Below the pieces are notes generated by a model, which worked only from the letters and a program-made list of their open reading frames with translations, had not been told where the DNA came from and did not search any database. A program made the position numbers and the translations under genes. Of a stretch of DNA of 64,000 bases, positions 59,546-64,000 are shown one piece after another. The stretch is taken from the NCBI GenBank assembly GCA_029717555.1, contig JAMDHS010000042.1, forward strand, positions 120,341 to 184,340, in the 5' to 3' direction. Origin of the DNA: Peribolospora baueri. Taxonomy: Eukaryota; Basidiomycota; Peribolosporomycetes; Peribolosporales; Peribolosporaceae. The number at the start of each line of letters is the position of its first letter. Position 1 is the first letter of the stretch.

Positions 59546-60292
59546 TTAGAAGGCAAAGTCCTGGGCCAAGAGGATGTCGTACGTGGTCCAGATGGACGTC
59601 ATCCAGAGGCCTGTGAGCGTGGGTGCGGACGGATCGGGCAGATAAGAGGAGGAAAACCAAGTCGGACGAGGTGAGTTCGGCCCTCTCTCCCCTGCGGCTC
59701 CTAGCTCGCCTGACATCCAATCGAATGCACTCACCGAGAATGCCAACGTTGTGGAGGGCGCCGCCGCGCGAGTTCCTCTGCGATGGGTTGCCGGTGGTGT
59801 ATCCAATCGTGTACAAAATGCGTCCGACGATCCAAGCGGCGCCGAAACCAGCGGCGAGGCGTGGGTGCTTGAGCCCAGAGTAGAAGAGGCTCATGATAAA
59901 GATCGGCAGGGTCTCGAGGGTGTTATGGTGGGCACGCTGGGCGCAGTTGAAGACGTAGGCATCCTTGCTCGCCTCGGCTTCGCTGATCATGGGCGAGAGA
60001 GAGAAGGAGCGAAACTGGGTTATGCTATTCGGCGGATGGATCACCCGCTCGCTCGGCCACACTCACGCCTTCTCAGCATAGAGTTGCGGGTAGGGGATCT
60101 TGGCCCTCTTGCGCGCAGCTACGACCTTTATCACCTGTTGGGTCATGGCCCCGGCGGGAGAGAGCGCGTCGAGCGGTGAGCTCGGACACTGACGAGACGA
60201 AGACGAAGACGGGCGGAAAACGAAAAACGGATGGGCACCTGGAAAGCGTTGAGGAAGAAGACGCCGGTGGCGGCGAGGCCGACATAGCCGTA
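59546..60292 (-). CDS. MGST3-like MAPEG membrane protein; first exon not fixed
   Basis: Microsomal glutathione S-transferase 3-type protein with four membrane helices, linked to glutathione conjugation or lipid peroxide reduction. Exons supported: 60292-60239 (YGYVGLAATGVFFLNAFQ), 60134-60067 (VIKVVAARKRAKIPYPQLY), 59982-59735 and 59610-59546. The family core is clear: FNCAQRAHHNTLETLPIFI, then HPRLAAGFGAAWIVGRILY and GYTTGNPSQRNSRGGAL. The C-terminal end is TYDILLAQDFAF. The first exon is most likely at 60761 (MSSVNIPALPTG ending at a GTCAGT donor), which would give the family-like PALPTG-YGYVGLAATG, but the phase is off by one base. Another start may exist. Confidence 0.85.
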
Positions 60293-60761
60293 CTGTTATG
60301 CGAAGGGGACGCCGGCGGTGAGAACGCAGACAGATGGGTCGCTGATGAGCGGCTATGGTTCACGACGGGAGAAGAGACAGGAACGGGTGACTGACCCTAT
60401 TTAGGAACGCCGATCGGGGGATAAGATAACGTGCGAACGAGTGATGGGATGATCAAGAGTGAGCGCACGGCTTCGTCAATCACGACATGCGGCGGCCATC
60501 TGGCGTGTGCGACTGGCCCATCTCGCGCACAGTGCGGGGTGACGTAGCGCGAGCAAAGGGAGGGAGGCGTGGAAAAGGATAAAAGGTCCCTTCCGACGCC
60601 CGTCCCCATCGATCCCTCGCTTTCGCTTTCCAGTCAGTCCCGCAAACACCGTGCCCCTCGCCTCGCACGCGCCAACGTCCCCGAAGCCAAACGATCGGAA
60701 GGAGAGAAGAAGGAAGGAAGACTGACCCGGTGGGAAGGGCGGGGATGTTAACGGAGGACAT

Positions 60762-62147
60762 GGTGGTATTCTACGTAGGTCGTTTATGTGGGGGAGGTGA
60801 AGGACGGGGGGGAGATGGAGATGGAGATGGAGATGAGAAGGACGGGGGGAGAATATCGACTTCCGTCGGCGGTATATATATATCCTGGTCACCGCCGTCG
60901 GTGCTGGCAGCCGGACGACGACGCCCGCTCGCTCGCCTTCGAGACGCTTCTCTCTCTCTCTCCACGTCACTCTTTCCTCCTTCTAACACCACCTTGGCTT
61001 CTTCCCCCTCCCATCCCCAACTTCGGCTTCCTTTCCCCGTCCTGGTGACGCGTCGGCTACACCACACCGCCACTCGGCACCCACTCCTCCGCTCCCATTA
61101 GCATCGCCCGTCACGTGCACGCGGGTGTTACTTACGGCCGATGGGACGGGTGTTACGGTTGTGGGCGTCCAACGAACGGCGAGCAGCGAGCAGCGAACGA
61201 ACAACGAACATCGAAGGTCGAACGTCTTCGCCACGTCCATCCGCGGCGGGGACGACCGTGTCCGTGTCCGTGTCCGTGTCCGAGGTGTCTCCTACAACAG
61301 CGCCGCTAGGCAATCGGACCATTGGGAGTGTACGACGTCCATCTCGCTCACCCTCGAGCCATACCACACCACTCGACTCGGCTGTGGCACGTGCGCTGGC
61401 CTCCTCTTCGCCCGTCCACTAATGCCACCGCAATTTTCTCCCATCGTCCCTTGCAAAAGAGATGTCTCCTATTTCTTTTCCTCGCGCCGAGTCCATGACA
61501 TTCCATGGCATGCGAATGAATGACTCCAAAAGAGGGCCGTCGCACGTGTCGTGTTGTCCAGCACACGCGACAGATGGGTATGACGAGACAGACGTTCCCA
61601 GAACCGGATGATGTCATGTCATTCTTGCCGTCATCCAAGTCATCATCGTACGTGAAACGTCGTGCTCGCCCATCATCGCCTAAGCGGCGTTGGCGTTGGT
61701 GAGGAGCCCCATAATTCGTTCGTTCCGCCGCTCGCTGAGCGTGTCGAATGGCGCTGCACGTGCCTGGCGTCTGTTCTGTTCTGTTCTCTTCTGTGCTTTG
61801 CTGTCCATATCTCAAGGGAGAAATGAGGACCAACGGTGCGGGGCGGGGCGGGCGAATGAGGATAGCATGTTCGTGTTCATGTTGACAAACGAACGTGTCG
61901 GATGGACGGACGACGGAAGGAAGGCCATGTGGGATAGATCGAGGGAGAGAGAGTGCGGAGAAGGATGATGATGAGTGCGTCCATCCATCGAGCATTCATT
62001 CGTCCGATCCATCCGTCCCTCGTCCATCTCTATTTCCGTCGTCCATCTCCATCGCCATCTCATCTTCCATCTCCTTCTTTATCTCCACCTCCATCTCCTT
62101 CTCTATCTCCTTCTCCCCCTCAACCCCCCATCCCCTCGTCTCCCAAA
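60762..62147. other. 1.4 kb divergent intergenic region
   Basis: It lies between the MAPEG and GILT genes. No gene recognised. It contains GATGGAGATGGAGATGGAGATGAG at about 60813-60836, TATATATATAT near 60871, a GTGTCCGTGTCCGTGTCCGTGTCC repeat at about 61258-61281, and a long pyrimidine tract of CATCTC/CTTC units (about 62040-62147) directly before the GILT start. Confidence 0.5.
62030..62130 (+). repeat. Pyrimidine leader of CATCTC/CTTC units
   Basis: About 100 bases just before the GILT start are mostly C and T in imperfect hexamer units (CCATCT, CCTTCT). Such CT-rich stretches often mark the transcription start in fungi. Confidence 0.6.
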
Positions 62148-63603
62148 ATGCAGCTCACAACCCCACTGGCCCTCCTCCTCTCCTTCCCCCTCGTCCCTTC
62201 TCTCGTCTCAGCCTCCCCATTCCCATTCCCCTTGACCCCTGCCTCCTCTCCAGAAGTGCACCGGCGAGGGATCACGTTCCAGTCCGGTCATGTTGACCAA
62301 ATCCCGCTGGAGGGAGCGGACGATCAGAGCGGAGAGAAGAGACGCCAGAAAGTACCGGTCACGCTCGGTGTCATGAGTCGGTGTGCTGATTCCTCGTAGG
62401 TCTCGCGCAAGCCGCATCGCATCTTTCCTCGTCTCCCTCCTCGCTCGTCGCCTCCTTTCCTGCCTTAGCCTGTTACCGTCTCCTTCCATCCCCTCCCCCC
62501 TACCCGCCTTCCCCAGCTTGTGCGAAAGCGTCTTCGACAAAGTCGGTGCGTCCTCGTCCTCGACTCTTCCCGCTCCTCGCCCCTTTTGACAGCTTGCGTC
62601 CATGCTAACCGCCGCGCTTCATCGTCTTTCGCGTTTTCCCAGTCGACCGCGTTGGCTCCAAGATGAACGTCACGCTGTCCTACCTTGCCGACGTAGACAA
62701 AAAGGCAAAGTACGGCATGCGGTGCAAGCACGGTGACCAGGTGGGCCACCGATCCCTTTCCTGTCTTTTGCCCCGTTCGACCGGACTGACTCACCCGCCA
62801 CCCTCCCCTTTCGAACAGGAATGCCTCGGAAACATCCAACAGCTATGCATGCACCACCACCTCACCTCCCCTCAGCTCGGAGAGTTTGTCCTCGATCCAG
62901 AGTGGAAAGGCGGTGGCGGCGGCGGACACGGACGGGACCGGGGATGGGAGACGGGTGAGGAGGAGGACCCCAAGGACCCCACGCCCACGCCCACGCCCTC
63001 GCCGCCCCCGCCCCGCATCCCGCACCCTGACCCTAAGCACCCTAGCAACCATCCTTACGCGTGAGTGGGCGGTTAGTCGGTAGACGATCGAATGGGTGGC
63101 CGTGACCTGACGCGCCGTAATACACCACATCCACCCCTTCACCCAACACAGCTGGTGGTCCTTCATCCAATGCCAGAACTACGCCGGCATCCCGTCCATC
63201 GGCACCGACTCGCTCGCTCGCCTGTGCGCCAACGTCATCGGCATCGATTACGACTCGTCCGGCGTGCGCGAGTGTGTGGAGGGTCCCGAGGGGAGGAGGT
63301 TGCTCAGGGAGAGCGCCGCCAGGACCGTCGAATTGGGGATCGAGTGAGTCGCTTGATCAGCTCTGGGGGGTCGGGGGAGAGGGTATCGAAGGATGTCAAC
63401 TCGGTCTGTCTTTTCTAATTACCACCCTCCGCCCTTATCCATCTTCTTCTTACAGACGCTCCTGCACCATCCTCCTCCCAACTCCTCACAAGCGCTGCGT
63501 CCTTGACGATGGCCGGTGGCAGCAATGTGACGACGGACACCAGCCGGCTGACTTTGTTGCTATGGTTAATAAAGAGTGGGAGAGGTTGAATGTGGAGGAG
63601 TGA
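62148..63603 (+). CDS. GILT-family thiol reductase, secreted/vacuolar
   Basis: Gamma-interferon-inducible lysosomal thiol reductase family; these reduce protein disulfides in acidic compartments or outside the cell. Six exons (62148-62395, 62517-62545, 62643-62740, 62819-63060, 63152-63343, 63456-63603) give 318 residues. A signal peptide is visible (LALLLSFPLVPSLVSA). The domain starts VPVTLGVMSRCADSSLCESV with a CX5C pair, as in many fungal members, rather than the animal CXXC. Further blocks: MNVTLSYLADVD, CKHGDQECLGNIQQLC (the family CQHG-x2-EC-x2-N signature), WWSFIQCQNYAG and RSCTILLPTPHKRCV. An insertion of about 45 residues rich in Gly, then Pro/Thr and His, lies between CLGNIQQLC and WWSF. 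Confidence 0.88.
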
Positions 63604-63948
63604 GCGAGGCGGGCGGGGGCCCGATCGAGATTGGGCACGGGGATGGAGGGAGGGACCGTCTTCTCCTGTCCTTGTGGGCCGCTCGACGGGAGGCGAGGCG
63701 ATAGGGATGTATCACGTCGACGTACCTCTCCGTCCCACCGAGATGACCTCCTATATCCCCGCCTCCCCTCGCCTCCGATTCGTCTCGTCATCCCTCTCCC
63801 TTACACCCTCGCTCATCACCCGACCCTCTTGCGTCAACGTCCCCGCCATCCCGCGCGCGGACCGTTTCATCATCCGAGTTTTTTCAACCGTCCATCCATC
63901 CATCCAGCACACGTATTGTTATCATCCCCGTCGCTTCGCCCATCTTTT

Positions 63949-63992
<44 letters not shown>

Positions 63993-64000
63993 CTTGTTCG
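63604..64000. other. Downstream of GILT to window end
   Basis: About 400 bp without a recognised gene. It is C/T-rich in the middle and ends with a T homopolymer. Confidence 0.4.
63951..63992. repeat. 42-base T homopolymer
   Basis: Forty-two consecutive T residues, interrupted by nothing, eight bases before the window end. On the minus strand this is a long poly-A, as left by retrotransposed RNA. Confidence 0.95.

Overview
The window is nuclear DNA of a fungus, most likely a basidiomycete. Every gene I could resolve encodes a eukaryotic housekeeping protein, most are split by many short GT-AG introns of roughly 50-200 nt, and the intergenic spaces are short. The protein families fit Basidiomycota, but I cannot name a genus. 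All gene models below were built by hand: exon ends were chosen so that splice sites, reading phase and conserved protein motifs agree, and the summed coding length was checked to be a multiple of three for most of them.

Left part (1-9.7 kb): the 3'-truncated SF3b5 splicing-factor gene (minus) faces GAL7 (plus) across about 200 bp. Next comes the mitochondrial protease gene ATP23 (minus). A decayed stretch follows, with a non-LTR retroelement gag-like relic (CCHC knuckles) and a fragment of an ADCK1-type kinase gene. An O-methyltransferase gene (minus) has intact splice sites but at least four reading-frame breaks. About 1.5 kb holds nothing I can name.

Middle (9.7-39 kb): RTC1/SEA2 (WDR24 of the GATOR2/SEACAT complex), a tRNA-Gly(GCC), RTF2, a very large seven-membrane-span protein of unknown function, the kinetochore gene DSN1/MIS13, RBX1 (cullin-RING E3), SEM1/DSS1 (proteasome and TREX-2) divergent from TEX1/THOC3 (THO/TREX), a SIS1/DNAJB-type J-protein, the spliceosomal helicase PRP2, and divergent from it cardiolipin synthase CRD1.

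Right part (39-64 kb): a membrane-anchored multicopper oxidase, a secreted GPI-type acid phosphatase, mitochondrial ClpX (MCX1) with an insertion of about 400 residues, a FMP46-like thioredoxin-fold protein, an unresolved stretch with membrane-protein-like exons, a large acidic protein with about fifteen tryptophan motifs of the AWDLD type, TAH18 (diflavin reductase of cytosolic Fe-S assembly), an MGST3-like MAPEG protein, a GILT-type thiol reductase, and a 42-base T tract at the end.

There is no operon, prophage or CRISPR array. Functional neighbours exist only as divergent pairs (SF3b5/GAL7, SEM1/THOC3, PRP2/CRD1, W-repeat gene/TAH18). The best candidates for undescribed biology are the AWDLD-repeat protein, the seven-span protein with a loop of nearly 900 residues, and the enlarged MCX1.
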